Position numbers and translations under genes: made by a program
In this document: piece by piece, positions 28,261-38,564 of the stretch
Layout of the letters: the number at the start of each line of letters is the position of its first letter
Numbering within the stretch: the stretch's first letter is position 1
Source of the DNA: Paracoccus methylarcula
GTDB lineage: Bacteria > Pseudomonadota > Alphaproteobacteria > Rhodobacterales > Rhodobacteraceae
Assembly (NCBI RefSeq): GCF_003007735.2
Contig: NZ_PXNQ02000001.1
Location: 558,001-622,000 of the forward strand
Direction of reading: 5' to 3'
Length of the DNA stretch: 64,000 nucleotides
The notes under the pieces: generated by a model
Told to the model about the DNA's origin: nothing
What the model saw: only the letters and a program-made list of their open reading frames with translations
Database searches by the model: none

Positions 28261-29574
28261 ATGATCCCTCGCTATGCCCGCCCCGAAATGACCGCGATCT
28301 GGTCGCCGGAAACCAAGTTCCGCATCTGGTACGAGATCGAGGCCCATGCCTGCGACGCCCAGGCCGAGCTGGGGGTGATCCCCAAGGCGAATGCCGAAGC
28401 TGTGTGGCGCGCCAGGGATGTGGAATTCGACGTGGCCCGCATCGACGAGATCGAGGCGGTGACAAAGCATGACGTGATCGCCTTTCTGACCCATCTGGCC
28501 GAGCATATCGGCTCCGAGGATGCCCGCTTCGTTCATCAGGGCATGACCTCGTCCGATGTTCTGGACACCACGCTGAATGTCCAGCTTGTCCGCGCCGCCG
28601 ACATCCTGCTGGCCGATATGGACAAGCTGCTGGCCGCGCTGAAACGTCGCGCGCTGGAGCACAAGGACACCGTCCGCATCGGCCGCAGCCACGGCATCCA
28701 TGCCGAGCCGACCACGATGGGCCTGACCTTTGCACGCTTTTATGCCGAGATGGCGCGCGGGCGGGAACGGCTGGAACGCGCACGCGAAGAGATCGCCACC
28801 GGCGCGATCTCGGGCGCGGTCGGGACCTTCGCCAATATCGACCCGCGCGTCGAGGAACATGTCTGCGCACAATTGGGCCTGCGGCCCGAGCCGATCAGCA
28901 CGCAGGTCATCCCGCGCGACCGGCACGCGATGTTCTTTGCCACGCTCGGGGTGATCGCGTCGTCGATCGAGAATATCGCCATCGAGATCCGCCATATGCA
29001 GCGCACCGAGGTGCTGGAGGCCGAGGAATTCTTCAGCCCCGGCCAGAAGGGCTCTTCCGCGATGCCGCATAAGCGCAACCCGGTGCTGACCGAGAACCTG
29101 ACCGGGTTGGCCCGGCTGGTCCGCATGGCGGTGGTCCCGGCGATGGAGAACGTGGCGCTGTGGCATGAGCGCGACATCAGCCATTCCTCGGTTGAACGCG
29201 GCATTGCGCCCGATGCGACGATCACGCTGGATTTCGCGCTGAACCGGCTGGCGGGGGTGATCGACAAGCTGGTCGTCTATCCCGAGACCATGCTGGCCAA
29301 TATGAACAAGTTCAAGGGCCTGGTCATGAGCCAGCGGGTTCTGCTGGCACTGACCCAGGCAGGGGTGTCGCGCGAGGATGCCTATCGCCTTGTGCAGCGC
29401 AATGCCATGAAGGTCTGGGAGGAAGGCAAGGACTTCAAGGAGGAATTGCTGGCCGATGCGGAAGTGACCGCGGCCCTGTCGCGCGAGGAGATCGAGGAGA
29501 AGTTCGATCTCGGCTATCATACCAAGCATGTCGATACGATTTTCGCGCGGGTCTTTGGAGAAAATCCGGTCTGA
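28261..29574 (+). CDS. purB: Adenylosuccinate lyase
   Basis: Catalyses two fumarate-releasing steps of purine synthesis (SAICAR to AICAR, adenylosuccinate to AMP). The 437-residue protein has the superfamily signature GQKGSSAMPHKRNP, the HQGMTSSDVLDT block and the catalytic His region GRSHGIHAEPTT. The ATG at 28261 gives the usual MIPRYARPEMTAIWS opening, 7 bases after AAGGAG; a longer upstream frame is unconserved. It stands between the SMR and FliG-like genes without an obvious operon. Confidence 0.96.
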   Translation: MIPRYARPEMTAIWSPETKFRIWYEIEAHACDAQAELGVIPKANAEAVWRARDVEFDVARIDEIEAVTKHDVIAFLTHLAEHIGSEDARFVHQGMTSSDVLDTTLNVQLVRAADILLADMDKLLAALKRRALEHKDTVRIGRSHGIHAEPTTMGLTFARFYAEMARGRERLERAREEIATGAISGAVGTFANIDPRVEEHVCAQLGLRPEPISTQVIPRDRHAMFFATLGVIASSIENIAIEIRHMQRTEVLEAEEFFSPGQKGSSAMPHKRNPVLTENLTGLARLVRMAVVPAMENVALWHERDISHSSVERGIAPDATITLDFALNRLAGVIDKLVVYPETMLANMNKFKGLVMSQRVLLALTQAGVSREDAYRLVQRNAMKVWEEGKDFKEELLADAEVTAALSREEIEEKFDLGYHTKHVDTIFARVFGENPV

Positions 29575-29655
29575 AAAACCCTTCCGGGTAAATCCGGATT
29601 AGGGAATCCGTGCCAGACTGGCCGTCAGCATGTGATCGAGGGCTGACGAGGACAG

Positions 29656-30672
29656 ATGATGAATGCGCAGACCGGGCTGAGTCCACGGCAAAAGGCGGCG
29701 GTCATTGTCCGGCTTTTGCTGGATGATGACGAGACAGGGGTGAAACTCGAAGAATTCGACAGCGACAGGCAGACATTGCTGGCCGAGGAAATGGCCAATA
29801 TGGAGCTGATCGATCGCCAGACCCGCGATGCGGTGATCTCGGAATTCTGCGACAGTCTCGAAGCCGTGGGTGTGACCTTTCCCGGTGATCTGGACGGAAC
29901 GCTGGAGATCCTGGCGGACAGGCTGTCCGAGGATGCGACCGACCGTCTGCGGCGATTGGTCTCGATGTCGGGGCGTGGCGATCCGTGGTCGCGCATCACC
30001 GCGTTGCCGCAGGACGATATCCAGACGCTGGCGGATAGCGAGGCGGTCGAACTGGTCGCCGTGATGCTGTCCAAGCTATCCGCCACGCAAGCCGCAAAGA
30101 CCTTCTCCGCGCTGGATCGCGAGCGGGCGCAGACGGTGGCTCAGGCGATGGCGATGACGCGGAATATCGGCCCGCAGGCATTGCGGCGGATCGGCCTGGT
30201 CCTGGCCCAGGCAGCCGATGCCCTGCCGCATCCTGCGATGGAACCGGCGGCCAGCAACCGGATGGGCGACATGCTGAATTTCGCGAGCTCCGATTTGCGC
30301 GACGAAGTCCTTGATCTGCTGGACCGCGAGGATGCGGAATTCGCCGTTGACGTTCGCCGGGCGATCTTCACCTTCGCGCATATACCGGAGCGGATGGAAC
30401 CGCGCGATGTGCCGCGAATCGTCCGGGAGGTGGATCAGCAGGTGCTGATCCGCGCCCTGGCCCAGCAATCCGAGAAGGAGGCCGCGGCGGCGGCGTTCAT
30501 CCTTGAGAATCTCTCTCAGCGCATGGCCGACGGGCTGCGGGAAGAGGTGGAATCGCTTGGCAAGATCCGTCCCAGGGAGGCCGAGGAGGCCGCGAACGAA
30601 GTCGTCGCCGCGATCCGCAGGCTACAGACGGAGGAAGGGCTGACATTGCGTCTGCCCGAAGATGACGAATAA
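29656..30672 (+). CDS. Orphan FliG-like protein (flagellar motor switch homologue)
   Basis: A 338-residue protein resembling FliG along its length. The N-terminal segment (LSPRQKAAVIVRLLLDDD) matches the FliG N domain. A central helical region follows. The C-terminal part (about 235-330: VRRAIFTFAHIPERMEPRDVPRIVREVD, then FILENLSQRMADGLREEVESLG and a KIRPREAEEAANEVV tail) matches the FliG torque-generating C domain. No other flagellar genes are in the window. A MotA/MotB-like pair lies 2-5 kb upstream on the same strand, so it may serve another rotary or gliding-type device, or be a remnant. A 47-residue membrane protein gene follows. Start ATG at 29656 or 29659. Confidence 0.72.
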   Translation: MMNAQTGLSPRQKAAVIVRLLLDDDETGVKLEEFDSDRQTLLAEEMANMELIDRQTRDAVISEFCDSLEAVGVTFPGDLDGTLEILADRLSEDATDRLRRLVSMSGRGDPWSRITALPQDDIQTLADSEAVELVAVMLSKLSATQAAKTFSALDRERAQTVAQAMAMTRNIGPQALRRIGLVLAQAADALPHPAMEPAASNRMGDMLNFASSDLRDEVLDLLDREDAEFAVDVRRAIFTFAHIPERMEPRDVPRIVREVDQQVLIRALAQQSEKEAAAAAFILENLSQRMADGLREEVESLGKIRPREAEEAANEVVAAIRRLQTEEGLTLRLPEDDE

Positions 30673-30781
30673 GCAGGTGGGGACCGGCCTCGACCGGCGG
30701 ATCGATGGAAACCTGCCCGGCTCGACCGGGATATCTTGCCGCCGGTCGAAAGAAGCGCAATAAGAACCGCCGGAGGCTTTC

Positions 30782-30925
30782 ATGAACAACCAGATCGCCA
30801 TCATTCTCGCGCTGTTGATCGTCGGCCTGTTCGTCGTCGATCATTTCTGGCTGCATATGGATCTGCCGTTGCTGGTCGGCAAGGAATTCAACCGCCTGGT
30901 CGATTACGTCGTGTTCTGGAGATAG
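30782..30925 (+). CDS. Small single-pass membrane protein (47 residues)
   Basis: A short gene with a good ribosome site (GGAGG at 30770-30774). The protein has one hydrophobic helix (residues 4-20, QIAIILALLIVGLFVVD) followed by an amphipathic tail (HMDLPLLVGKEFNRLVDYVVFWR). I do not recognise a characterised family. It sits between the FliG-like gene and gap, about 150 bases before gap. Codon use is like its neighbours, supporting it as real. Confidence 0.65.
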   Translation: MNNQIAIILALLIVGLFVVDHFWLHMDLPLLVGKEFNRLVDYVVFWR

Positions 30926-31075
30926 AGCCCGCGATTTTCTTCGAATTCCGTTTCCTGACCGGCACGATGGCGGAACGCCGCCCGCCGCGCCGCAACTGAA
31001 GCATTCTGGGTATTTGCATCGACCCTCAAGCCACGCTAGAGGAAACGCAACGTCATCTGGTCGGGAGAAAGAGCC

Positions 31076-32077
31076 ATGGCTGTCAAAGTCGCCATCAACG
31101 GTTTCGGTCGCATCGGGCGCAACGTGCTGCGCGCCATCGTGGAGTCAGGACGCACGGATATCGAGGTCGTCGCCATCAACGATCTCGGTCCGGTCGAGAC
31201 CAATGCCCATCTGCTGCGTTATGACAGCGTGCATGGCCGCTTTCCCGCCGAGGTCAAGGTGGAGGGATCGGCGATCAATGTGGGACGCGGCCCCATCGAG
31301 GTCAGCGCCATCCGCAACCCCGCCGAACTGCCCTGGAGCAATGTCGATGTGGTGATGGAATGCACCGGCATCTTTACCTCGAAGGAAAAATGCCAGGCGC
31401 ATCTGGAGAACGGCTCCAAGCGCGTGCTGATCTCGGCTCCCGGCACGGATGCCGACAAGACCATCGTCTTCGGCGTCAATGACGACACGCTGACTTCGGA
31501 TGATATCGTTGTCTCGAACGCAAGCTGCACGACCAATTGCCTGTCGCCGGTCGCCAAGGTGCTCAATGACAGCATCGGCATCACCCGTGGTTTCATGACC
31601 ACGATCCACAGCTATACCGGCGATCAGCCGACGCTGGACACGATGCACAAGGACCTGTATCGCGGCCGCGCCGCCGCCCTGTCGATGATCCCGACCTCGA
31701 CCGGTGCCGCCAAGGCCGTCGGGCTGGTGCTGCCCGAATTGAAAGGGCGCCTGGACGGCGTTGCCATCCGTGTGCCGACGCCGAATGTTTCGGTCGTCGA
31801 CCTGACCTTCGAGGCCGCGCGCGACACCACGGTCGAAGAGATCAACGCCGCCATCAAGGCCGCCGCCGACGGTCCGCTGAAGGGGATCCTGGGCTATACC
31901 GACGAGCCGCTGGTCTCGTCGGATTTCAACCACGACCCGCATAGCTCGATCTTCCACATGGACCAGACCAAGGTCATGGAAGGCAAACTCTGCCGTATCC
32001 TGACCTGGTATGACAATGAATGGGGCTTCTCGAACCGCATGTCGGATACCGCGGTTGCGATGGGCAAGCTGATCTGA
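31076..32077 (+). CDS. gap: Glyceraldehyde-3-phosphate dehydrogenase
   Basis: Interconverts glyceraldehyde 3-phosphate and 1,3-bisphosphoglycerate with NAD(P), cytoplasmic tetramer. The 333-residue protein has the Rossmann start [14 protein letters not shown], the catalytic Cys151 in [12 protein letters not shown], the S-loop region ([21 protein letters not shown]) and the C-terminal [13 protein letters not shown] Rho-independent terminator follows 25 bases later. It appears to be transcribed alone or with the small upstream membrane protein. Confidence 0.97.
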   Translation: MAVKVAINGFGRIGRNVLRAIVESGRTDIEVVAINDLGPVETNAHLLRYDSVHGRFPAEVKVEGSAINVGRGPIEVSAIRNPAELPWSNVDVVMECTGIFTSKEKCQAHLENGSKRVLISAPGTDADKTIVFGVNDDTLTSDDIVVSNASCTTNCLSPVAKVLNDSIGITRGFMTTIHSYTGDQPTLDTMHKDLYRGRAAALSMIPTSTGAAKAVGLVLPELKGRLDGVAIRVPTPNVSVVDLTFEAARDTTVEEINAAIKAAADGPLKGILGYTDEPLVSSDFNHDPHSSIFHMDQTKVMEGKLCRILTWYDNEWGFSNRMSDTAVAMGKLI

Positions 32078-32102
32078 TCAGGCGGAGCCTCGGAAAAAAT
32101 TG

Positions 32103-32138
32103 GGCGGCGAGGGGAAACCCTCGCCGCCTTTTCCTTTG
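32103..32138 (+). terminator. Rho-independent terminator of gap
   Basis: GGCGGCGAGGG-GAAA-CCCTCGCCGCC followed by TTTTCCTTT. Strong stem with U-rich tail. Confidence 0.93.
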
Positions 32139-32156
32139 TCATCGTGCTGGCTGGGT

Positions 32157-33376
32157 TCAGTCTTCCAGGAACCGCATCATGAACCATGCGAGGCCCGAAC
32201 AGATCAGTGTCGCCGTGATGACCGGCAGGGCCGTGCCGTTATAGAGCAGGCCGACCGGGGCGCGATCAAGGTTGCCAGCACCGTCGAGATCGCCGAAACG
32301 ACAGACGCGGCCATGCCGGCGATATGACCCATCTTCTGCAGCGCCAGGGCATTGAGATTGCCGAAGGTGACGCCTGCCATGAAGAACACGCTGACCGCCC
32401 AGAGGAAGAAGGCCGGGAACTGCAAAGCGGCAGGCAGGAGGCCGGCACCGACCAGGATCAGCATCAGCAACGAGACGCAGGTCTGCATCACATAGGCCCA
32501 TTTGGCGATACGGCGCATGCCGTATCGAACCACGAATGTCGCGTTCAGGACCGTGCCCGATCCGGACAGCAAAGCCATCGCCGCGAACCAGAAGGGAAAG
32601 GCGTCCCCCTTGCCATATGCCTCGCCGAAAAGCTGCTGGGCCGAGGACAGCAGGGCGAACATCTGCCCGAAGCCGAGCGTCAGGATGAAGGTGCACATCA
32701 TCACATGACGGTTGGTCAGGACTTCGCGGGCAGCCTCTTTCAGCGGCGTGACCTGCAATGGACGGCGGCGCCCAACGGGCAGGGTTTCAGCCTGGCGCAT
32801 GTTCAGCCAGGTGACGCCGACCAGCGCAAAGAACAGGAAGCCGTAAAAAACCCCATGCCAACCGGCCAGCCAGATCATCCCCGCCCCGATTGAAGGCGCG
32901 AGCGCGGGAACGATGATGAAGACCATCATCACCAGGCTGGTGATCCGGGCCATCTCGCGGCCTTCGTAAAGGTCGCGGACCAGGGCCAGGCCGACAATAC
33001 GCGGACCCGCCGCCCCGAGCCCCTGGATGAAGCGGGCAACAAGCAGCATCTCGATGGATTCGGCATAGATCGCCGCAAGCGCGGCACATGAATAAATCGC
33101 GAATCCGATGGTGATGGCGCGCTTGCGGCCTATCGCGTCGGAAATCGGGCCGGCGAACAGGGTGCCGACACCCATGCCAGCCACGAAGACCGTCAGGATC
33201 AATTGCGCCCGGTTGTGGTCTTCGGGGGTCAGCGTTTCGGCGATCTGCGGCAGGGCTGGCAGCATCGCATCGATGGAGAAGGCGATGGTGGCAAAGAGAA
33301 AGGCCAGCATCGCGATGAATTCGGGCATCGGCAGACGCCGCACCGGCGCATGCTGAAAACTGGCGGTCTGGGTCAT
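32157..33376 (-). CDS. MFS multidrug exporter, Bcr/CflA-like, apparent frameshift
   Basis: A twelve-helix MFS exporter similar in type to the one at 14396. The opening is PEFIAMLAFLFATIAFSIDAMLPALPQIAETL, with the loop motif AGPISDAIGRKRAITIG and the VRDLYEGREMARITS segment. Near 32260 one base is missing: the frame departs after STVLATLIA, and the expected APVGLLYNGTALP runs in another frame to a normal end (WFMMRFLED). Restored length is about 406 residues. It is convergent with gap. The substrate is unknown. Confidence 0.82.
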
Positions 33377-33490
33377 CGGAAGATACCTATCGGTTGAAGC
33401 CAGCCCATAGCGATATTTTGCATGATCTGCAAGATCTGGCCATGACGAAGATCATCCCGGCTTCATCGAATGGCAGCCCTGTCGCCCTGT

Positions 33491-33519
33491 CAAAGAAAAA
33501 GAGGGCCGCGAGGCCCCCT
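33491..33519 (-). terminator. Rho-independent terminator of the pdh operon
   Basis: On the minus strand GGGGGCCT-CGC-GGCCCTC is followed by TTTTTCTTTG. It lies 30 bases past the pdhC stop. Confidence 0.8.
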
Positions 33520-33547
33520 TTTCCCGTGTCGAACCCGTGTTTCGGGC

Positions 33548-34842
33548 TCAGGCCAGCATGCCCATCGGGTTCTCCAGATGCTTGACGATGGCCTCGAGAA
33601 GCTGGGCGCCAAGCGCGCCGTCGATGACGCGGTGATCGACCGAGAGAGTCATCGACATGACATTGCGGATCACCACCTCGCCATTCTCGACAACCGGGGT
33701 CTGGATGCCTGCACCCACGGCAAGGATCGCGCCATGGGGCGGGTTGATGACGGCGTCGAAATTCTCGATGCCGAACATGCCCAGGTTGCTGATCGCGAAG
33801 CTGCCGCCCTGGTATTCATGCGGGGCGAGCTTCTTGGTCTTGGCGCGGTTGGCGAGGTCCTTCATCTCGGAGGACAGGGCCGACAGCGTCTTTTGCTGCG
33901 CGTCCTTCAGGACCGGCGTAAAGAGTCCACCTTCGACGGCCACGGCGACCGCGACATCCGAGGGTTTCAGCTTGATGATCCGGTCGCCTGCCCAGACTGC
34001 GTTGGCATCCGGCACTTCTTGCAGGGCCAGCGCGCAGGCCTTGATGATGAAATCATTGACGGACAGCTTCACGCCGCGCGCTTCAAGCTGCTTGTTCAGA
34101 TCGCCACGGAATTTCATCAGCGCGTCCAGCTTGGCCGAGCGGCGCAGGTAGAAATGCGGGATGGTCTGCTTGGCCTCGCCAAGACGTTGCGCGATGGTCC
34201 GGCGCATGCCGTCAAGCGAAACCTCTTCGGTTTCGCGATCGGCATAGATCCTGGCGATGGCATCCGCCGAGGGGCCTTGCGGGGCGGCGGCGGCGGCGGG
34301 TGCCGAGGCAGCTTCGGCCTTGGCCGGGGCGGCTCCGGGTTTCGCGCTTTCGACATCGGCCTTGACGATCCGGCCGCGCGGGCCGGAACCCTTGATCGAG
34401 GCCAGATCAATGCCCTTTTCGGCAGCAATGCGCCGCGCCAATGGCGAGGCGAAGATACGGTCACCCGAGGCGGATTGCGGTGCGGCAGGCGCGGGTGCGG
34501 CGGTTGGTTCGGCCTCTGCCTTGGGGGCTTCCGCCACAGGAGCGGCTTCGGCTTTCGCGGGCGCGGGGCGCTGGCGGCGCCGATGTCATCGGCGCTCTCG
34601 CCTTCCTCCAGCAAGACGGCGATGGGGGTGTTCACCTTGACGCCCGCCGCGCCCTCCTCGACGAGGATCTTGCCTACCGTCCCCTCGTCGACGGCCTCGA
34701 ATTCCATCGTCGCCTTGTCGGTCTCGATCTCGGCGATGATGTCGCCGGATTTGACCTCGTCGCCCTCCTTGACCAGCCATTTGGCCAGCGTGCCTTCCTC
34801 CATGGTGGGAGAAAGCGCGGGCATCAGGATTTCTGTCGGCAT
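33548..34842 (-). CDS. pdhC: Pyruvate dehydrogenase E2, dihydrolipoamide acetyltransferase, apparent frameshift
   Basis: Core subunit of the pyruvate dehydrogenase complex, moving the acetyl group from lipoate to CoA. It has one lipoyl domain (residues 1-80, modified Lys in ETDKATMEF), an Ala/Pro linker, a peripheral-subunit-binding domain ([21 protein letters not shown]) and a catalytic domain with the [15 protein letters not shown] active-site motif. A base is missing near 34565 in the Ala/Pro linker, splitting the frame after DDIGAASAP; restored length is about 431 residues. Both halves are well conserved, so a sequence error is likely. Third gene of pdhA-pdhB-pdhC. Confidence 0.9.
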
Positions 34843-34854
34843 CTCGCTTGCTCC

Positions 34855-36240
34855 TTACCTGTAAGTGACTTTCTTCACCGCCTCGACAACCTCTGCCGGG
34901 GTGATGAGAGCGTGCTTTTCAAGATTGGCGGCATAGGGCATGGGCACGTCCTTGCCGGTGCAGTTGATCACCGGAGCGTCCAGCCAGTCGAAGGCGTTCT
35001 CCATGATATGGGCCGAGATATGGTTGCCGATGGCCCCCACCGGGAAGCCTTCCTCAACGGTCACGCAGCGATTGGTCTTCTGGACCGAGGCGATGATCGT
35101 GGCATAATCGATCGGGCGCAGGGTGCGCAGGTCGATCACCTCGGCCTCGATCCCCTCTTCGGCCAGCTTGTCGGCGGCTTCCAGCGCATGGCTCATGCCG
35201 ATGCCAAAGCTGACGATGGTGACGTCGCTGCCCTCGCGGGCGATGCGGGCCTTGCCGAAGGGGATAGTGAAATCATCCAGGTCCGGCACCTCGAAGCTGC
35301 GGCCATAGAGGATCTCGTTCTCGAGGAAGATCACCGGGTTCGGATCGCGGATCGCCTGTTTCAGCAGGCCCTTCGCATCGGCGGCGGTATAGGGCATCAC
35401 CACCTTGAGGCCGGGGATGGCGGCATACCATGCGGCATAATCCTGGCTGTGCTGGGCGCCCACGCGGGCGGCGGCGCCGTTCGGACCACGAAAGACCATG
35501 GGCGCGCCCATCTGGCCGCCGGACATGTACAGCGTCTTGGCCGCCGAGTTGATGATATGGTCGATGGCCTGCATCGCGAAATTGAAGGTCATGAACTCGA
35601 CGATCGGGCGCAGCCCGGCAAGCGCCGCGCCGGTGCCGATGCCGGTAAAGCCGATTTCCGAGATCGGGGTATCGACCACCCGGCGCGGGCCGAACTTGTC
35701 CAGCAAACCCTGGCTGATCTTGTAGGCGCCCTGGTATTCACCGACCTCTTCGCCCATCAGGAAGACGGTCTCGTCGCGGTCCATCTCTTCTTCCATGGCC
35801 TCGCGCAATGCCTCGCGCACGGTCATGGTCTTCATCGGCGTGCCTTCCGGCCAGTCGGGGCTGCGGTCGGCCTGCGGAGCGGCAGGCGCGGCCTCGGCAC
35901 GCTGGACCGTCTGGCCAGCATCATCGGGGGAGCCGCCCTTGTCCTCATCGGCCGCAGGCGCGGCAGGGGCGGGGGCCTTGATGTCGTCGGCGCTTTCGCC
36001 TTCCTCGATCAGCACGGCGATCGGGGTGTTGACCTTCACGCCCTCGGAACCCTCGGCGATCAGGATCTTGCCCATGATTCCTTCATCGACGGCCTCGAAT
36101 TCCATCGTGGCCTTGTCGGTCTCGATCTCGGCGATGATGTCGCCGGCCTTGACCTCGTCGCCTTCCTTCTTCAGCCATTTCGCCAGCGTGCCTTCCTCCA
36201 TGGTCGGCGACAGGGCGGGCATCAGGATCTCGGTTGCCAT
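34855..36240 (-). CDS. pdhB: Pyruvate dehydrogenase E1 beta subunit with N-terminal lipoyl domain
   Basis: A 461-residue E1-beta subunit. An N-terminal lipoyl domain (residues 1-80, [15 protein letters not shown]) and Ala/Pro/Asp-rich linker precede the transketolase-like domain (about 135-455: [34 protein letters not shown], and the TPP-side [13 protein letters not shown]). A lipoyl domain fused to E1-beta is the normal alphaproteobacterial arrangement. With PdhA it decarboxylates pyruvate and loads lipoyl groups. It lies 15 bases after pdhA and 12 before pdhC, in one operon. The frame is intact, unlike both neighbours. Confidence 0.95.
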   Translation of the reverse strand: MATEILMPALSPTMEEGTLAKWLKKEGDEVKAGDIIAEIETDKATMEFEAVDEGIMGKILIAEGSEGVKVNTPIAVLIEEGESADDIKAPAPAAPAADEDKGGSPDDAGQTVQRAEAAPAAPQADRSPDWPEGTPMKTMTVREALREAMEEEMDRDETVFLMGEEVGEYQGAYKISQGLLDKFGPRRVVDTPISEIGFTGIGTGAALAGLRPIVEFMTFNFAMQAIDHIINSAAKTLYMSGGQMGAPMVFRGPNGAAARVGAQHSQDYAAWYAAIPGLKVVMPYTAADAKGLLKQAIRDPNPVIFLENEILYGRSFEVPDLDDFTIPFGKARIAREGSDVTIVSFGIGMSHALEAADKLAEEGIEAEVIDLRTLRPIDYATIIASVQKTNRCVTVEEGFPVGAIGNHISAHIMENAFDWLDAPVINCTGKDVPMPYAANLEKHALITPAEVVEAVKKVTYR

Positions 36241-36255
36241 GTTTTCGTCCCTCCC

Positions 36256-37265
36256 TTACGCGTGCTCTTCGGAATAGATGTCGGTCCACAGCTCTTCCGG
36301 CGCGGGCTCGGGGCTTTCCTTGGCGAATTCCGCTGCGTCGTTCACGATGTCCTTGATCTCCTTGTCGACGGCCTTGAGCTCGTCCTCGGTGGCATGCTTG
36401 CCCTGCAAGAGCAATTCGCGGACATGCTCGATGGCGTCGCGCTCGTCGCGCATCTTCTGCACCTCCTCGCGGGTCCGGTATTTCGCCGGGTCCGACATGG
36501 AGTGACCGCGATAGCGATAGGTCATGATTTCAAGGATGTAGGGGCCCTTGCCCGCGCGGCAGTGGGCGACGGCCTTTTCGCCGGCGCCTTGACGGCCAGC
36601 ACATCCATGCCATCGACCTGTTCGCCGGGGATGCCGAACGCTTCGCCGCGTCCAAAGAGAGATGTCGATTTGGTCGAGCGCTTGACCGAGGTGCCCATGG
36701 CATATTGGTTGTTCTCGATGACGAAGACCACCGGCAGGTCCCACAGCTCGGCCATGTTGTAGGTCTCGTAGACCTGGCCCTGGTTGGCCGCGCCGTCGCC
36801 GAAATAGGTGAAGGTGACGTTGTCATTGCCCCGGTATTTGTCGGCGAAGGCCAGGCCCGCGCCAAGCGGAACCTGTGCCGCGACGATGCCGTGGCCGCCG
36901 TAGAAATGCTTTTCGCGGCTGAACATGTGCATCGAGCCGCCCTTGCCCTTGGAATAGCCGCCCTCGCGCCCGGTGAGTTCGGCCATCACGCCGCGCGGAT
37001 CCATGCCGCAGGCCAGCATATGGCCGTGATCGCGATAGGAGGTGATGCGCTTGTCACCCTCTTTCGAGCTGGCTTCGAGGCCGACGACGACGGCTTCCTG
37101 CCCGATATAAAGGTGACAGAAGCCACCGATCAGGCCCATGCCGTAAAGCTGGCCGGCCTTTTCCTCGAATCGGCGTATCAGCAACATGTCGCGATAGAAT
37201 TTCAGCAATTCGTCCTTGGAACTATTGGACGGCGCCGGCTTGCTGGCAGCGGGTTTCCTGGCCAT
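36256..37265 (-). CDS. pdhA: Pyruvate dehydrogenase E1 alpha subunit, apparent frameshift
   Basis: The TPP-binding alpha subunit of E1. The frame opens with an Ala/Ser/Pro-rich tail, then LLIRRFEEKAGQLYGMG and the TPP motif GDGAANQGQVYETYN. After MDVLAVKA (near 36585) a base is missing; the next frame continues GEKAVAHCRAGKGPYILE and the phosphorylation-loop-like YRYRGHSMSDPAKYR to the stop. Restored length is about 336 residues, normal for the family. First gene of pdhA-pdhB-pdhC. An essential central enzyme is unlikely to be decayed, so a sequence error is favoured. Confidence 0.9.
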
Positions 37266-37372
37266 GCGGGGCTTTCCTCCTGGGTGCTGGTTCGGAATAG
37301 TTCAGCGTTAAACTATCCGTAACGCATCGCGCGGAGGGGTGCAATGCGGGAAAGCGCGCGGGCGCCGACCGG

Positions 37373-37666
37373 CTATTGGATGATGATTTCGTCCGAGCGG
37401 ATCAGGCCCAGAACCTCGCGCGCGCGTTCGTCCAGCAGGTCGAGATCGAGATATTCATCCGACAGGCGGCGGGTCAGGTTCTGCATCCGGCCGACCTCTT
37501 CGCGCAGCCGGTCGCGCTCGTCGATCAGTTCCCCGGTTTCGGCTTCGACCTGCACCCGGCGCAGGATGCCCGACGGCCCCTGCACGGCGGCAAAGGCGAA
37601 ATAGAGACCCAGTGCGAAAATCAGTACGAAAAAGATACTGGCGCTGATCGATAGACGCTGCGACAT
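37373..37666 (-). CDS. ftsB: Septum formation initiator protein (FtsB/DivIC)
   Basis: A 97-residue divisome protein. An N-terminal transmembrane helix (ISASIFFVLIFALGLYFAF, about residues 6-24) is followed by a short coiled coil (VEAETGELIDERDRLREEVGRMQNL split over about 38-62) and a conserved C-terminal segment (DEYLDLDLLDERAREVLG). It should bridge FtsL, encoded at 42887, and FtsQ. The internal ATG (MSQRLSIS) fits the family. It lies upstream of pdhA on the same strand, 107 bases apart. Confidence 0.88.
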   Translation of the reverse strand: MSQRLSISASIFFVLIFALGLYFAFAAVQGPSGILRRVQVEAETGELIDERDRLREEVGRMQNLTRRLSDEYLDLDLLDERAREVLGLIRSDEIIIQ

Positions 37667-37737
37667 GAAGGACTGCCCGTTATGTTTTGCGCCGATCATG
37701 CCATATGCGGGCGGGCAGGGGAATCCCCCGTCGCGTT

Positions 37738-38517
37738 TCAGGACAGTTGCCGGAATATCTTTTCAAGCCGTGCGGCCTCGTCGGCGAGGCCCCAGGGCGG
37801 GTTCAGGATGAACATTCCCGACCCGATCATCGCATGTCCCGGCCGGGCAGGCGGGAAACCGACCTCCGAGATCAGCGCGTCCGGATATGAGCCGCGCAGG
37901 GCGTTTGTCATGGTCTCGTGGCGCCTGTCGGTCAGGATAGGATACCAGAGCGCGATGACGCCGACATTCCACTTTCGCGCAATCTGGCCGATGATCCGGG
38001 GCAGGGCGTCGTAATCGGCCTTGATCTCATAGCTCGGGTCGATCAGCAGCATGCCGCGCCTTGGCACTGGCGGACAGATGGCTTGCGCCATGCGAAAGCC
38101 ATCCTCGCGATGGATCGTGGCAAAACCCGCCACCTGCGACAAGGCCGCATGTTCCGCAGGGTGCAGTTCTGCCAGATGGGCATGATCGCCGGGGCGCAGG
38201 AAATGCGCGGCAATAAGCGGGGAGCCGGGATAGGCGGTCCTGCCATGCGTGGCCCGGATGTCTTGCAGGGCGCGCAGCAGGGGGTGATCCGGGGGAAGCC
38301 AGCCCTTTGCTTCGGCACGCAAGATGCCTGCTTGCGCCTCTCCGGTTTTTGCCGCTTCGGGACTGTTCAGATCGTATAATCCGCGCCCCGCATGCGTTTC
38401 CACATAGGTCAGCGGCTTGTCCTTGCGGGTCAGGTAATCCAGCGCCGACGCAAGCAGGGCGTGCTTGTGCAGATCGGCGGCATTTCCCGCGTGATAGGCG
38501 TGCTGATAGCTGAGCAT
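37738..38517 (-). CDS. rlmJ: 23S rRNA (adenine-2030-N6)-methyltransferase
   Basis: A 259-residue SAM-dependent methyltransferase (YhiR/RlmJ family). The diagnostic N-terminus MLSYQHAYHAGNAADLHKH is complete, followed by YVETHAGRGLYDL. The catalytic motif appears as LLIDPSYEIKADY, a DPPY-type site with Ser in place of the second Pro, as in many relatives. The C-terminus GSGMFILNPPWGL is typical. The start follows the family; the longer frame would run into the small RNA array. It lies 47 bases beyond the terminator of that array. Confidence 0.92.
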   Translation of the reverse strand: MLSYQHAYHAGNAADLHKHALLASALDYLTRKDKPLTYVETHAGRGLYDLNSPEAAKTGEAQAGILRAEAKGWLPPDHPLLRALQDIRATHGRTAYPGSPLIAAHFLRPGDHAHLAELHPAEHAALSQVAGFATIHREDGFRMAQAICPPVPRRGMLLIDPSYEIKADYDALPRIIGQIARKWNVGVIALWYPILTDRRHETMTNALRGSYPDALISEVGFPPARPGHAMIGSGMFILNPPWGLADEAARLEKIFRQLS

Positions 38518-38564
38518 GTCCCGGCAATAGACATCTCGGGCATGGTCGGAAAGGGCTGTTTCAT

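Noticed and set aside
27757..29529. 590-residue leftward frame opposite purB
   Set aside because: Only its last 112 codons (the SMR transporter) are real; the rest is an open antisense frame of purB caused by high GC.
33548..37265. pdhA and pdhC as pseudogenes
   Set aside because: Each has one single-base break, with all motifs conserved on both sides and pdhB intact between; loss of pyruvate dehydrogenase is implausible. Treated as CDSs with likely sequence errors.
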